From positions 1 through 64,000 of the forward strand of contig NZ_NJGE01000008.1 of NCBI RefSeq assembly GCF_002777915.1: a stretch of DNA of 64,000 bases. Reading direction: 5' to 3'. The position numbers and the translations under genes were made by a program. The stretch is from Bartonella tribocorum. Lineage in GTDB: Bacteria > Pseudomonadota > Alphaproteobacteria > Rhizobiales > Rhizobiaceae. Below, piece by piece: positions 28,626-40,607 of this stretch (position 1 is the stretch's first letter; each line of letters starts with the position of its first letter). The notes beneath the pieces were generated by a model. It was given only the letters and a program-made list of their open reading frames with translations. It was not told the origin of the DNA and did not search any database.

Positions 28626-29867
28626 TTAACCTTGTCCAAAGCGTTTATGAATATAATCACTCAAAAGCCCTTCGAATTCTTCAGCAATGTGATCACCCCG
28701 CAAAGTTTTTACCTTTTGTCCTTCAATAAACACAGGTGCCGCTGGAGTTTCCCCTACGCCAGGCAATGAAATTCCAATATCCGCATGTTTTGATTCCCCT
28801 GGTCCATTGACGATACACCCCATCACTGCCACCTTTAAACTTTCAACCCCAGGATATTTTTCACGCCAAACGGGCATATTTTTATGTAAATCCGCTTCAA
28901 TTTTTTGCGCCAATTGCTGAAAGACCGTTGAAGTTGTACGCCCACATCCAGGACAAGCTGCAACCACGGGGAGAAATTGCCGAAACCCCATCACTTGTAA
29001 AAGTTCCTGCCCCACTTTTACTTCTCGTGTTCGATCACCCCCAGGTTCAGGCGTTAATGAAATTCGTATCGTATCGCCAATACCTTGCTGTAATAAAATA
29101 CCCAAAGCCACTGAAGAAGCCACAACCCCCTTTGTTCCCATCCCTGCTTCCGTTAAGCCCAAATGGAGAGCATAATCACAACGTTCTGCCAAGGCAATAT
29201 AGACAGCAATGAGATCTTGAACATCACTCACTTTAGCAGAAAGAATAATTTTATCCCGTCCTAATCCCAACTCTTCAGCTAAAGCCGCCGAAAGCAAAGC
29301 TGACTGCACAACAGTTTCTCGCATCACTTCAGCCACAGATAAGGGATTCTCCTTCTGTGCATTTTCATTCATAAGCTGTGTCAACAACGCGTTATCAAGA
29401 GATCCCCAATTCACACCAATGCGAATAGGTTTATGATACCGACAAGCAATCTCAATAATTTCTGCAAATTGACGATCTTTTTTTGCACCAAAACCTACAT
29501 TTCCAGGATTGATGCGATATTTTGCAAGTGCCTCAGCACATGCTGGATGCTCTGATAAAAGCTTATGGCCGATATAATGAAAATCCCCAACCAATGGGAC
29601 AAAAAAACCTAATCTTTCCAATCGTTCCCGTATTTTTGGTACAGCAGCAGCTGCTTCATCACGATCAACAGTAATCCGAACCAATTGTGAACCCGCTTGC
29701 CAAAGAGCAGCCACTTGAGAAACGGTTGCATCAACATCAGCGGTATCTGTATTGGTCATTGATTGTACAACAACAGGGCTCTGCCCTCCAACCATCACAT
29801 TACCAACAGCAACACCAACACAGCGACGACGCTCAAGAGGTTTCGACAAAGAATAGGTCGTGCTCAT
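28626..29867 (-). CDS. ispG: 4-hydroxy-3-methylbut-2-enyl diphosphate synthase
   Basis: Iron-sulfur enzyme of the MEP isoprenoid pathway that converts MEcPP to HMBPP; it supplies precursors for IspA. The 413 residues show the TIM-barrel start ([16 protein letters not shown]), RINPGNVG, and the 4Fe-4S ligands in ACPGCGRT and [13 protein letters not shown] 29867 follows GAGGAC by five bases; TTG 29870 is an alternative. It is a single-gene unit. Confidence 0.93.
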   Translation of the reverse strand: MSTTYSLSKPLERRRCVGVAVGNVMVGGQSPVVVQSMTNTDTADVDATVSQVAALWQAGSQLVRITVDRDEAAAAVPKIRERLERLGFFVPLVGDFHYIGHKLLSEHPACAEALAKYRINPGNVGFGAKKDRQFAEIIEIACRYHKPIRIGVNWGSLDNALLTQLMNENAQKENPLSVAEVMRETVVQSALLSAALAEELGLGRDKIILSAKVSDVQDLIAVYIALAERCDYALHLGLTEAGMGTKGVVASSVALGILLQQGIGDTIRISLTPEPGGDRTREVKVGQELLQVMGFRQFLPVVAACPGCGRTTSTVFQQLAQKIEADLHKNMPVWREKYPGVESLKVAVMGCIVNGPGESKHADIGISLPGVGETPAAPVFIEGQKVKTLRGDHIAEEFEGLLSDYIHKRFGQG

Positions 29868-30803
29868 CAAGTCCTCAAATTTTTAAAACCTGCACTATCA
29901 ATCATCATTTACCCCGCCCCCCTCCACGTCTCAAAAGACAAAGACGAAAACGACACCGCCCACAAATCTTAACAGATTGCTTTAAATTTCACCCGTTACC
30001 CCCTAACGCAATTCAGTCCATAAGAGAGATTCATTTCACAAATGCCTCGGATTAAATCCCACCACTCCTGTTCACGCTTATACTTTTACACTTGGTTTCT
30101 TCAAAAAGAAACTAAAATCAGACAAAGACAAAACTGTATTTTTAAGTTGGCACACCTATACCTTATATCAACATCATTGAAGAACAATTTAAAAAAATAC
30201 ATGGAATATACCAGCAAAATTAAGACAACATATTGATTTATAATCATTTATTTTACAAATTTGAATTAAAAACCTAAACATCGTAAGTCTCTCTCACTTC
30301 AAATCTATTCATCATCAATCAAAGCTATGCCTCTTATAGATCACCAGCCACCATGGAGATAAAAACGAAAACAAGTGAAAATTCTTGGAAGAACTGTCTT
30401 CAAAAGCGATCACAACACTTTAAAATAAGCACAAGAAAATGAAACGACCAGCTTGATACCTGTATGCAATAAAGATGAGGATGCACAACGAGCTTGATAG
30501 CCTTCACTTGAGAACCTTCACAAGGGATTATTCTTTTCAGGGGATTATTCTTTGCAGGAACTTTTACCTTATATCCTTCACTCCCATCATCATGAAATGA
30601 ACGCAAGCCCGTATCCATCATTAAACCCAAACGCTTAAATTTTCACTTCACCCCCAAGCCGCATAATTGCTCCAAGCAACATAGTCCGCCTCAAGCCGCA
30701 TAAAATCAATGCAACCTTTCAAATTTTAAGCCGTTATAGCAACACCCCAAACACAATTCCAACGATCATGCAACAATTTAACACATGAAGGAGTCTACAG
30801 AAG
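29868..30803. other. Long spacer with AT-rich motif and weak integrase relic
   Basis: 936 bases without an intact gene. The AT-rich motif lies at 30231-30255 and ATGCCTCTTAT at 30327 is a possible integrase start, but little of that gene can be followed. A direct repeat of GGGATTATTCTTT.CAGG occurs at 30523-30556. A 76-codon minus frame at 30400-30630 resembles nothing I know. Confidence 0.5.
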
Positions 30804-31091
30804 ATGTATCTATTTTCAACCAACGCTAAAAATGCTAAAATCAAAAAGCGTATTGCACAATTAAAAAGAGAGCTGGTCCCCGTAAACCATTTGAGTTCTC
30901 AAAATGACAGCTTTGAAAACATTTCTGAGCTGTTTAGCACATGGAAACAAAAAGGTCGTCACGCACTTTACCACCTCAACGAACATGCAACAGAATTAAA
31001 GAAAAAAGCGAAAGAACACCCTAAAAAAACCCTCGCATTAGCTGCAGGAGTCGTTTTGGCAAGTTTCTTGCTAATCCGCAAGAATTACTAA
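30804..31091 (+). CDS. DUF883/ElaB-like membrane-anchored small protein
   Basis: A 95-residue protein with a basic N-terminus, a charged helical middle (HALYHLNEHATELKKKAKEHP) and a C-terminal membrane segment (TLALAAGVVLASFLLIRK). This is the layout of ElaB/YqjD/DUF883 proteins, inner-membrane proteins with proposed ribosome-binding or stress roles. AAGGAG lies upstream of the ATG. It stands alone and a terminator follows. Confidence 0.72.
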   Translation: MYLFSTNAKNAKIKKRIAQLKRELVPVNHLSSQNDSFENISELFSTWKQKGRHALYHLNEHATELKKKAKEHPKKTLALAAGVVLASFLLIRKNY

Positions 31092-31120
31092 CATCAACAA
31101 CTTGCCCCTTATTTAATTTA

Positions 31121-31148
31121 ATGCCCGCTTTGAGTCGGGCATTTTTTT
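31121..31148 (+). terminator. Rho-independent terminator
   Basis: ATGCCCG, an 8-base loop, CGGGCAT and a run of seven T residues, 30 bases after the stop of the DUF883-like gene. Confidence 0.92.
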
Positions 31149-31689
31149 CATCACTGATAAAGCACACTACTTATCCGTTTTCCCTCTAACTTTACGCCCC
31201 TCATCCCTTCCAAAGGATACATTTTCTATCCCACCAGCACTATTTCATCCAGCTTTTCATCGAGCGAGATCGCTGTCATACATTGCAGTCATAGCACCGT
31301 ATCTTAAAAAACAGCGTTGTGAGAGACGACAAGCAAACTCTACCCTCAATATTGCTTCAATATCCCTCGCAAGCCACCAGTCTGTAAACATCCAATTTTT
31401 TATCAAGTCACCTACTCTCCACATTACCACCCCTCAAAGAACGCTGTTGCGAGAGATTATAAGCAGGCACCTTATCATCCTCCTTGTATCGGGTTATTTC
31501 AAAAAAAATGGAAGGATTAAAGAGGCATGTGCTTGAATGTGCTTTAGAATATTATTTTACATCATGACAAATAAGTGTTTTAACAATTTTGAGAAATGGA
31601 TCATAACAAACCAAACAAAATCTTCTAACGTAAACACCCACTTACTATAAGAAAACGGTATAAAAATTAAACTCAAAAAACCCAAAATT
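31149..31689. other. Spacer with an imperfect direct repeat
   Basis: 541 bases without a gene. Two imperfect copies of a roughly 30-base sequence (GCGTTGTGAGAGACGACAAG at 31314 and GCTGTTGCGAGAGATTATAA at 31443) lie about 128 bases apart; their origin is unknown. Confidence 0.45.
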
Positions 31690-32697
31690 TTATCCTCCAG
31701 AATCGACCCGCTGCGAAGTATCCACATACGTAACCACAGACATCCCAGGAATGAGCTTTTCGATCCCTTCCTGACCAGGATCTAAAGCAATCCGTACTGA
31801 AATACGTTGTGCAATTTTGATAAAATTACCAATTGTTGTATCCGTTTTTAACAATGAAAACTCTGAGCCCGTCGCTGGCGCAAAACGAACCACACGTCCT
31901 GTTAACTTTTTGTTGTCCAATGCATCAACAGAAAAAACAACCGGTTGTCCCACACGCATCTGAGAAAGTTGCGTTTCTTTATAATTAGCAATAATCCAAA
32001 TATCATCAGAAATCACAGAGACCAATTGCGTCCCCGGCATAACATATTGTCCTACCCTAGCGCCAACCAATCCAATATAGCCTGTTCGAGGTGATAGAAT
32101 CTTTGTGTGATCGAGATTAAGTTTTGCCAATTCAACACTCACCTTTGCTTCCGCAACTTCTGACTGTAAACTTTGCCGTTCAAGATTTAATTGTCTTTGC
32201 AGTTGTCGTTTTGTTTCCAATGCCCCCAAGAGTTGTGAAAGAGGACGAGAAACAGAATTTACTGCATCACTAAAACCTAATTTTTTACTCTCAGAAGCAC
32301 CATTGGAAAATGCTCGTGAACGGGCTAATTCTGCTTCTGCCGCATTAACTTCTCCCTGTAAAATCTGAGCCTGCAATTCAATACTAGCCAATTTGGCATT
32401 TTTTGAATCGAGAACAGCCTGTGCTCGTGCAAGTTGCTGACGCAAAAGAGAATCATCAAGCTCAAAGAGCAGCATTCCTTTTTCAACGCGTTGATAATCT
32501 TGCACATAAATCCGTGCGATCACCCCAGAAATCTGTGAGCTAACCAGAGTCACATTGCCCTTAATGGAAGCATTATCCGTTATTTGAATGTTACTCACAA
32601 AAGGAGGCAGTCTCCAAGCCCACAAAATCAGCAAAACACCCGTAATACCCGACAGGAATGCAACAATCGTAGCTTTTGATCGTAATGCTTTTATCAT
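31690..32697 (-). CDS. HlyD/EmrA-type efflux adaptor
   Basis: Periplasmic membrane-fusion protein of a drug pump, 335 residues. A short cytoplasmic start is followed by one membrane segment (TIVAFLSGITGVLLILWAW), a biotinyl-lipoyl half (VSSQISGVIARIYVQDYQRV), a coiled-coil hairpin about residues 90-190, the second lipoyl half (ILSPRTGYIGLVGARVGQYV) and a beta-barrel. ATG 32697 follows AGAGGGG. It lies 24 bases downstream of the MFS gene, so adaptor and permease form an Emr-like pair; the outer-membrane partner is not adjacent. Confidence 0.85.
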   Translation of the reverse strand: MIKALRSKATIVAFLSGITGVLLILWAWRLPPFVSNIQITDNASIKGNVTLVSSQISGVIARIYVQDYQRVEKGMLLFELDDSLLRQQLARAQAVLDSKNAKLASIELQAQILQGEVNAAEAELARSRAFSNGASESKKLGFSDAVNSVSRPLSQLLGALETKRQLQRQLNLERQSLQSEVAEAKVSVELAKLNLDHTKILSPRTGYIGLVGARVGQYVMPGTQLVSVISDDIWIIANYKETQLSQMRVGQPVVFSVDALDNKKLTGRVVRFAPATGSEFSLLKTDTTIGNFIKIAQRISVRIALDPGQEGIEKLIPGMSVVTYVDTSQRVDSGG

Positions 32698-32721
32698 TTT
32701 TTGCACCCCTCTTCTATGACA

Positions 32722-34353
32722 TTACTTTTTTTCTAATGCACGCACAGAGCATGACTTAACAACCATTGTGACAAGAAAAACAACAAATACAACCATTGAA
32801 ATGTAAAAATAAAGCCGAAAAACGTCATCATAGGCAAAAATATTTGCTGTTAACTTAAATTTCTCTATCAACAGAGAAGTTCCCTGCTCACTTCCAAAGC
32901 CATGGGGAACAGAAGCACCATAAGAAGGCGAAAATAAAGTATTCATTTCGCCAGAAATAAGCGGATCAGTCACAACAATATTTTGTGTTAAGGACTCAAA
33001 GTTCTTATGGGCAAAATAAAACTGTAGGCTGCCAAAAAAAGCCGATCCCATCAACCCCCCTGTTACTTGCGTTAGCAAAAAAACAGCAATAAAACTCAAA
33101 ACATAACGTGGCCCTCGCTCACCAGCGATCACAAATCCTTTAAAAAGAGCAGGAGGCAAAAAAAGTGCATAACTAAAACTCACCAGTCCTTGGCTCAACA
33201 TCATATCTTGCGGACGCGTTAAATGATTGACACGACTATCTAAATAAGCACCAAGTGCCAAACACGCCAAAGATAACAAATAAAAATAATCCTCACGCCC
33301 GGCCCGTAAAAAAAACACACAAACAGCCCCCCCTAACAGAGTCCCCAATATCACCGCAAAATACATAGGTGCCATTTCACGATTAAGCAAACCAAAAAGA
33401 TTAAAAAAACCTACAGGCAAACTTGACCTTTCTAACAAGAAAACATGAAAGATAAATAAAATAAAAACAGATTGAATCACTTCTTTACTGAAAATCCAAC
33501 GCAGATCAATCAACGGTTTTTCTCTATTAAGCTCAATCATAATAGCAATAGCCAAAGAGAAAATAGCAAGTGCGAGCCCCCAACCAATCCATGGCGCTTC
33601 ATACCACCAATACAATATGCCAACAGACATAATCACGGCATTAAGCCCCAGCCCCAGAGCAATCAAACCATAGCTTATCCAATCTAACTTTTGAATAACT
33701 TTGCTGCGGACAACGGGTGTAAGAGGCAAAGTATAGATACAAACCAAACTGATAAGCACCAAGCCCATTTCCAGAGCAGAAAGACTGGAAAAGCCACCAT
33801 TTTCCAATAAATCAGGAGAAATCAAACGGGATAAAGGTGCTGCTAAAGCCGCATTCATATAATTCAAACTAAGACCAACAGTAAACTTCTTTGCTGGAGC
33901 AAAAGCCTCCATCATATAAAGCAATGCAAGCGAAGCCAAAGGTGCAGCCGCAATCCCAGCAAAAAAACGAATAATCAGCGCAGAACGCAAATCGGTCACA
34001 AAGAGCTGCAACACACAAACCAAAACGAAGCCAAGGATTGATAGTTCAGCAAAAGCACGCAATCCAAATTGATAGCGGATTTTGATCAACATAATCGCCA
34101 CACTGACATTTGGCGCCATATAGGCTGCAACCAACCATGTCGTCTCAGCCAAAGTTGCATGAAAATCACCGGTCAAATGGACAATATTAGACTGAACAAT
34201 ATTGGCCCCTAAGCCATAAGCCCATTGCAAAATAAGAGAAGCAAAAATATAAACAAAACATTTCGGCAAAGGCCCTGCAAAAACACGACCCGGACGAGGA
34301 AAGGGTTTTCCGCCCCTTTTGGCAGACACAACCGTACTCTTTTTTCCGCTCAT
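32722..34353 (-). CDS. MFS efflux permease, DHA2 (EmrB) type
   Basis: A 543-residue inner-membrane transporter with about 14 hydrophobic segments, as in the DHA2 drug:H+ antiporters that pair with HlyD-type adaptors. The N-terminal 25 residues are basic and cytoplasmic. Helix 1 region has ANIVQSNIVHLTGDF and helix 2 TTWLVAAYMAPNVS, the DHA2 layout. The motif A basic residues are weak. It lies just downstream of atpC on the same strand, but the 23-base gap may be chance; no regulator gene is adjacent. Confidence 0.82.
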   Translation of the reverse strand: MSGKKSTVVSAKRGGKPFPRPGRVFAGPLPKCFVYIFASLILQWAYGLGANIVQSNIVHLTGDFHATLAETTWLVAAYMAPNVSVAIMLIKIRYQFGLRAFAELSILGFVLVCVLQLFVTDLRSALIIRFFAGIAAAPLASLALLYMMEAFAPAKKFTVGLSLNYMNAALAAPLSRLISPDLLENGGFSSLSALEMGLVLISLVCIYTLPLTPVVRSKVIQKLDWISYGLIALGLGLNAVIMSVGILYWWYEAPWIGWGLALAIFSLAIAIMIELNREKPLIDLRWIFSKEVIQSVFILFIFHVFLLERSSLPVGFFNLFGLLNREMAPMYFAVILGTLLGGAVCVFFLRAGREDYFYLLSLACLALGAYLDSRVNHLTRPQDMMLSQGLVSFSYALFLPPALFKGFVIAGERGPRYVLSFIAVFLLTQVTGGLMGSAFFGSLQFYFAHKNFESLTQNIVVTDPLISGEMNTLFSPSYGASVPHGFGSEQGTSLLIEKFKLTANIFAYDDVFRLYFYISMVVFVVFLVTMVVKSCSVRALEKK

Positions 34354-34376
34354 GTCACCTTTTCCTGTATACCCTG

Positions 34377-34793
34377 CTACGCTTCTATCAACAAAGAACC
34401 ATCAGATGACAATTGCTGGAAAAAAGCCTCGATTTTAGGATTGTCCTCATCATTCGTTCCCCCCTTTAACGTCGCTTGAACCTGCAAAATCTGCTGTTCT
34501 AATGCATCAAAAGAAAGATGTTCAACAGCTACAACATGCTCTACCAATAAAGAGCAGCCCGAAAAAGTAATATTTGCAACACCACCGCAAACAGCAAATA
34601 ACTTTTCTCCCGCAGCGGTGCGAACACGAACACTCCCCAACACAATGCTTGCCACCAGTGGTGCATGATGTGCCATAACGGTCAAAGAACCTGAAGCTGA
34701 AGGAAGAACAACAGACACCACCTGCTCTGAAAACACAATCTTTTCAGGCGACACAAGCTCAAACAAAAAACGCTTTTCTCTATTGTTTTCCAC
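34377..34793 (-). CDS. atpC: ATP synthase F1 epsilon subunit
   Basis: Rotor-stalk subunit of F1 that couples rotation and can inhibit hydrolysis. The N-terminal beta-sandwich is recognised by FELVSPEKIVFSEQVVSVVLPS and GSLTVMAHHAPLVASI. The start is put at GTG 34793 (TGGAG six bases upstream); GTG 34805 is also possible. It is the last gene of atpHAGDC. Confidence 0.88.
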   Translation of the reverse strand: MENNREKRFLFELVSPEKIVFSEQVVSVVLPSASGSLTVMAHHAPLVASIVLGSVRVRTAAGEKLFAVCGGVANITFSGCSLLVEHVVAVEHLSFDALEQQILQVQATLKGGTNDEDNPKIEAFFQQLSSDGSLLIEA

Positions 34794-34920
34794 AAAAGTC
34801 TCCACAACACCCGATAGAAGGACCCTCCGCCCTCCTTAACACCTTATCTTTTTCAACAACTTGCCCTTTTCAAGAACAAATATTCATGACAGATTTCTCT
34901 TCAAGTAAGAAGCTTCTAAT

Positions 34921-36534
<1,614 letters not shown>

Positions 36535-36547
36535 TTACCTTTTCCAT

Positions 36548-37474
36548 TTAAAGCGCTTCAGCGCCCGCAATAATTTCGATCAATTCTGTCGTAATTTGTG
36601 CCTGACGTTGACGATTATAAGCCACCGTCAATTTATTAATCATTTCACCGGCATTGCGCGATGCATTATCCATAGCTGTCATCTTTGCGCCCATTTCACC
36701 AGCAACATTTTCGAGTAAAGCCCGAAAGATTTGCACTGAAAGATTACGTGGCACAAGCGCCTCTAAAAGAGAAGCAGCATCAGGCTCATACTCATAAACA
36801 ATCGCCTCATGAACAATTGATTGTAAATCTCTGCTTATCTCTTTTTGTTCCACAACATCTGTTGCTTCAACAGCTGCTTTTGGAGCCCCCATGGGAATTA
36901 AGCCAAAAGCTGTTGGGCGTTGATTAATCACGGAAACAAATTCAGAATAAAACAACGTACAGACATCAAAAGCGCCTTCATTGAACAAATCAACAATGCG
37001 TTGACTAATCACCACCGCCTCTGCAAAACCAATTCGCTTTACAGCATGTAAATCAATGTGATCAATCATCAAACTTTTGTAATCACGCGATAAAATATCC
37101 GCACCCTTTTTGCCCACAGTGATAATTTTCACAATTTTACCAGCGGCCAACAGTGCTTTAATCTGCTCACGCGCATGACGAGCGATTTGCACATTAAAAG
37201 CACCACATAAACCGCGCTCAGCCGTACAGACCACCAAGAGATGCACATCATCACGCCCGCTACCCCGCATAAGAGCCGGTGCATCAACACCATCCACATC
37301 AGCCGCAACACTGGTTAAAATATCTGCCATCCTCTTAGCATAAGGGCGCGCCGATTGTGCCACCTCTTGCGCACGATGCAACCTCGCTGCCGCAACCATC
37401 TGCATAGCTTTGGTAATTTTCTGTGTTGCTTTAACCGAAGCGATACGGTCTCTAAGATCCTTTAATGAGGCCAT
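36548..37474 (-). CDS. atpG: ATP synthase F1 gamma subunit
   Basis: Central rotor shaft of F1. The N-terminal helix [20 protein letters not shown] and C-terminal [18 protein letters not shown] form the conserved coiled coil; 308 residues. It starts 20 bases after atpA and is followed 19 bases later by atpD. Confidence 0.95.
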   Translation of the reverse strand: MASLKDLRDRIASVKATQKITKAMQMVAAARLHRAQEVAQSARPYAKRMADILTSVAADVDGVDAPALMRGSGRDDVHLLVVCTAERGLCGAFNVQIARHAREQIKALLAAGKIVKIITVGKKGADILSRDYKSLMIDHIDLHAVKRIGFAEAVVISQRIVDLFNEGAFDVCTLFYSEFVSVINQRPTAFGLIPMGAPKAAVEATDVVEQKEISRDLQSIVHEAIVYEYEPDAASLLEALVPRNLSVQIFRALLENVAGEMGAKMTAMDNASRNAGEMINKLTVAYNRQRQAQITTELIEIIAGAEAL

Positions 37475-37494
37475 TCAAGCATTCCATCAATTCA

Positions 37495-39030
37495 TCACGA
37501 AAAATTTTTCGCATAAGTGTTAAGAACAGTGATCAATTTATCTTTCAATTCATCTGTTATCTGCTTTTGCTCAGCAATTGCTTTTAAGAGATCTTGATAA
37601 TCACTCCGCAAAAGCACCAAAAGCCCCTGCTCAAACCGTGCAACATCAGAAACCGCCAAAGCATCAAGATAGCCATTCACACCCGCGAAAATAACCACCA
37701 CCTGTTCTTCTGTTTTAAGGGGAGAAAATTGTGGCTGCTTTAAAAGCTCTGTCAAGCGTGCTCCCCGATTCAAAAGACGCTGGGTTGATGCATCCAAATC
37801 AGAGCCAAACTGTGCAAAAGCTGCCATTTCACGATATTGCGCCAATTCACCTTTAATTGAGCCGGCAACCTGTTTCATTGCCTTAATTTGCGCTGCCGAA
37901 CCAACACGCGAAACAGAAAGACCAACATTCACAGCAGGACGAATACCTTGATAAAACAAATTGGTTTCCAAGAAAATTTGCCCATCGGTAATCGAAATCA
38001 CATTTGTAGGAATATAAGCCGACACATCATTTGCTTGCGTTTCAATGACAGGCAAAGCTGTCAACGACCCCGATCCATTTTCCGCATTCAGCTTTGCAGC
38101 CCGCTCTAAAAGACGCGAATGCAGATAGAAAACATCTCCCGGATAAGCTTCACGACCAGGAGGACGACGCAACAAAAGAGACATTTGACGATATGCCACC
38201 GCTTGTTTTGACAGGTCATCATAACCGATCAAAGCATGCTGCCCATTATCACGGAAATATTCCCCCATAGCGCATCCAGCAAGAGGTGCAATAAATTGCA
38301 AGGGAGCAGGATCAGAAGCGGTTGCCGCAACAATAATAGAATATTCGAGTGCCCCGCGTTCCTCTAAAACTTTAACGAATTGTGCCACCGTCGAACGTTT
38401 TTGACCAATCGCCACATAAATACAATAAACTTTGTCCTGCTCTCGTCCAGCCCCTTTTTCATGAAAAGGTTTTTGGTTTAAAAATGTATCGAGCAAAATC
38501 GCTGTTTTTCCTGTTTGGCGATCACCAATCACCAATTCACGCTGTCCCCGCCCAATAGGGATGAGCGCATCAATTGCTTTTAATCCGGTCGACATTGGTT
38601 CATGAACAGACTGACGCGGAATAATCCCTGGCGCCTTAACATCGACACGACGACGTTCTGTCTCCTTAAGAGGTCCCTTCCCATCTATAGGATTTCCAAG
38701 TGCATCAACCACACGCCCGAGCAAAGCAGGTCCCACAGGGACATCCACAATAGCCCCCAATCGCTTTACACAATCCCCTTCACGAATATCGCGATCTGAG
38801 CCAAAAATGACCACACCAACATTATCAACTTCCAAATTAAGCGCCATCCCGCGCACACCATTTGGAAAAGCAACCATTTCCCCAGCTTGAACATTATCCA
38901 AACCATAAACGCGAGCGATACCATCCCCCACAGAGAGAACCCAACCAATTTCTGAAACCTCAGCCTTTTGGTCAAAGTTTTTGATTTGCTCTTTTAGAAT
39001 TTTTGAAATTTCAGATGGTCTAATATCCAT
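37495..39030 (-). CDS. atpA: ATP synthase F1 alpha subunit
   Basis: Non-catalytic nucleotide-binding subunit of F1, 511 residues. Walker A is GDRQTGKTA, and [17 protein letters not shown] is the alpha signature. Its ATG overlaps the atpH stop (TGATG), so translation is coupled. Confidence 0.96.
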   Translation of the reverse strand: MDIRPSEISKILKEQIKNFDQKAEVSEIGWVLSVGDGIARVYGLDNVQAGEMVAFPNGVRGMALNLEVDNVGVVIFGSDRDIREGDCVKRLGAIVDVPVGPALLGRVVDALGNPIDGKGPLKETERRRVDVKAPGIIPRQSVHEPMSTGLKAIDALIPIGRGQRELVIGDRQTGKTAILLDTFLNQKPFHEKGAGREQDKVYCIYVAIGQKRSTVAQFVKVLEERGALEYSIIVAATASDPAPLQFIAPLAGCAMGEYFRDNGQHALIGYDDLSKQAVAYRQMSLLLRRPPGREAYPGDVFYLHSRLLERAAKLNAENGSGSLTALPVIETQANDVSAYIPTNVISITDGQIFLETNLFYQGIRPAVNVGLSVSRVGSAAQIKAMKQVAGSIKGELAQYREMAAFAQFGSDLDASTQRLLNRGARLTELLKQPQFSPLKTEEQVVVIFAGVNGYLDALAVSDVARFEQGLLVLLRSDYQDLLKAIAEQKQITDELKDKLITVLNTYAKNFS

Positions 39031-39614
39031 CAGCTGACCTCTTTTTTCAATGCAAGCTTAAGCGAAGACAATTTTGTTAGAAGAGACGTATCAATTTGAG
39101 ACGTCCCGACACGAATGATTAATCCACCAAGAATTGTTGGATCCACAATAATGTGTAGCAAAACTTTTCCCCCAACAATACCTTCCAAAGTTTCACACAA
39201 CTCTTGTTTTTGTTGAGAATTCAGTGGGCGCACAGAAACAATTTGTGCAGTAACTTGCCTACGAGCGCGTGCAACGCAACGCTGAAAGGCATGGAGAATA
39301 CCAAATATGGCACTAAGCCTACGGTTTGCAGCAATAACGCGTAAAAAATTACCAACAATCTGCCCTGCTTCTTTATCAGCAAATTTGATGTTTTCACAAA
39401 CAGATTGCATCACCTTAATTTGCTCTTTGACTGAAAAGAATGGGCTGAGCACGAAGTATTTTAAATCTTCATTTTGCTCTAAGACAAGCAAGAAATCCTC
39501 CACTGCCTTTTCAATCTTTTCAACGTTTCCTGCTTCTTGGGCGCAATTAAAAAGCGCTTGCGCATAGCGTTGATCTACCAATGGCAGCGGTATGAGAGAA
39601 AATGAATCCGACAC
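39030..39614 (-). CDS. atpH: ATP synthase F1 delta subunit
   Basis: Peripheral-stalk subunit that joins F1 to the b subunits (OSCP type), 194 residues. The N-terminal domain has [20 protein letters not shown] and the C-terminal part [17 protein letters not shown], as in the family. The start is GTG 39614, with GAGGCGG nine bases upstream. It is first in the atpHAGDC operon; the operon promoter should lie in the decayed spacer beyond 39615. The F0 genes are not in this window. Confidence 0.92.
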   Translation of the reverse strand: MSDSFSLIPLPLVDQRYAQALFNCAQEAGNVEKIEKAVEDFLLVLEQNEDLKYFVLSPFFSVKEQIKVMQSVCENIKFADKEAGQIVGNFLRVIAANRRLSAIFGILHAFQRCVARARRQVTAQIVSVRPLNSQQKQELCETLEGIVGGKVLLHIIVDPTILGGLIIRVGTSQIDTSLLTKLSSLKLALKKEVS

Positions 39615-40049
39615 GAAATACCGCCTCTTTCCCTTGAGCGACTCTCTGATAGTTATCAGATGATAATGAAACAGATATTCTCAATCTTAAGAATCTTCTT
39701 CTTAAAACCTCGAACAAAAACCATTCGGTTTCTAGCATAGACATAGCCGACTCGCAACACCACAAATCGCTGCTTTTTAAAAATTTTAAATAAAATATTC
39801 AAAATATTTTTGAAAAGGATTTTTTTAGATCTCCAAGAGCACATCATGATTTTTTTTATGCTTCTTTGATATTCTGTGAAAAAAATTCATGCTTTTTAAT
39901 TTTGTTTCAAGTGCTCTTTCCATCACAAAAATGGTTCTCCTTTAAAGATCACCCTTCTTATCCCCACAAAAGCTTTAGCGAGAAGCAACTGCAAGTGCAA
40001 AAATCTTTTATTTCAACGAAATAATAAAAAAATAAGAATGGAAATAACA
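39615..40049. other. Spacer upstream of atpH
   Basis: About 435 AT-rich bases without a gene, expected to hold the atp operon promoter. Open stretches on the minus strand here resemble no known protein. Confidence 0.5.
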
Positions 40050-40210
40050 AAAGAGGTATCTCCATTTCGCGAAAACACCCATGAATGCGATCATAAGATC
40101 CTCATTGATCACCACCACCTTTACATTTGATCAGAACAAACCAGCACCCTCACACACGACCTCGATGTTGCAACAACCCCTTGACGCCGGAAATTTTTCA
40201 TAAGAGGCAT
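40050..40210 (-). pseudogene. Decayed integrase 5' part
   Basis: On the minus strand the leader GTAAAACTGTAAAAAAAGGC runs into ATGCCTCTTATGAAA at 40210, then a region whose GTGTGAGGGTGCTGGTTTG and ATGTAAAGGTGGTGGTG match GTGTGATGGTGCTGGCTTG and GCGTAAAGATGGTGGTG of the 12.4-kb relic. A degenerate AT-rich motif lies 60 bases upstream at 40271-40293. Confidence 0.65.
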
Positions 40211-40304
40211 GCCTTTTTTTACAGTTTTACGCCACAAGAATCTCCCCACCTGCAACATGCAAAAAGTGAAAACTATTAATAAATCAATATGTTGAACTAA
40301 TAGG

Positions 40305-40595
40305 AGAGATGTCTTTGTTGCTCCCATAACCGGAATATTTTTCCCCACAGTGCAGCTTGACGAAATGTCCACGAATAAGGTTCTGCGGCTAACGCGGTTG
40401 TACAGAAACAATTAAAGAGGCAAGACACCCATAGACAAACACATGATAATACGGACATGCTGCAATCTCACGTGTGTAAAAATCTTCTGGTTGGCATGAA
40501 AGGAAGGCTTTTATCCGGATGACCTAGTTGATAGGTTTGCAAGAGTCCTAAACTTTCTAATCCTATCTGTCCTGCTCTTCCAGTCACTTGAGAGA
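40305..40595 (-). pseudogene. Decayed partial copy of priA
   Basis: The stretch aligns with priA bases of about 40768-41055 over nearly 290 bases. Blocks such as GCAATCTCACGTGT.TAAAA, TTCTTCTGGTTGGCATGAAA and GGTTGATAGGTTTGCAA are shared, with small indels that break the frame. It lies directly 3' of the intact priA, between it and an integrase relic. Confidence 0.92.
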
Positions 40596-40607
40596 GAAAA
40601 TTGATCG

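Noticed and set aside
40121-40411. 96-codon minus-strand frame near the priA copy
   Set aside because: It spans two unrelated relics (priA tail copy and integrase start), so it is an accidental fusion.
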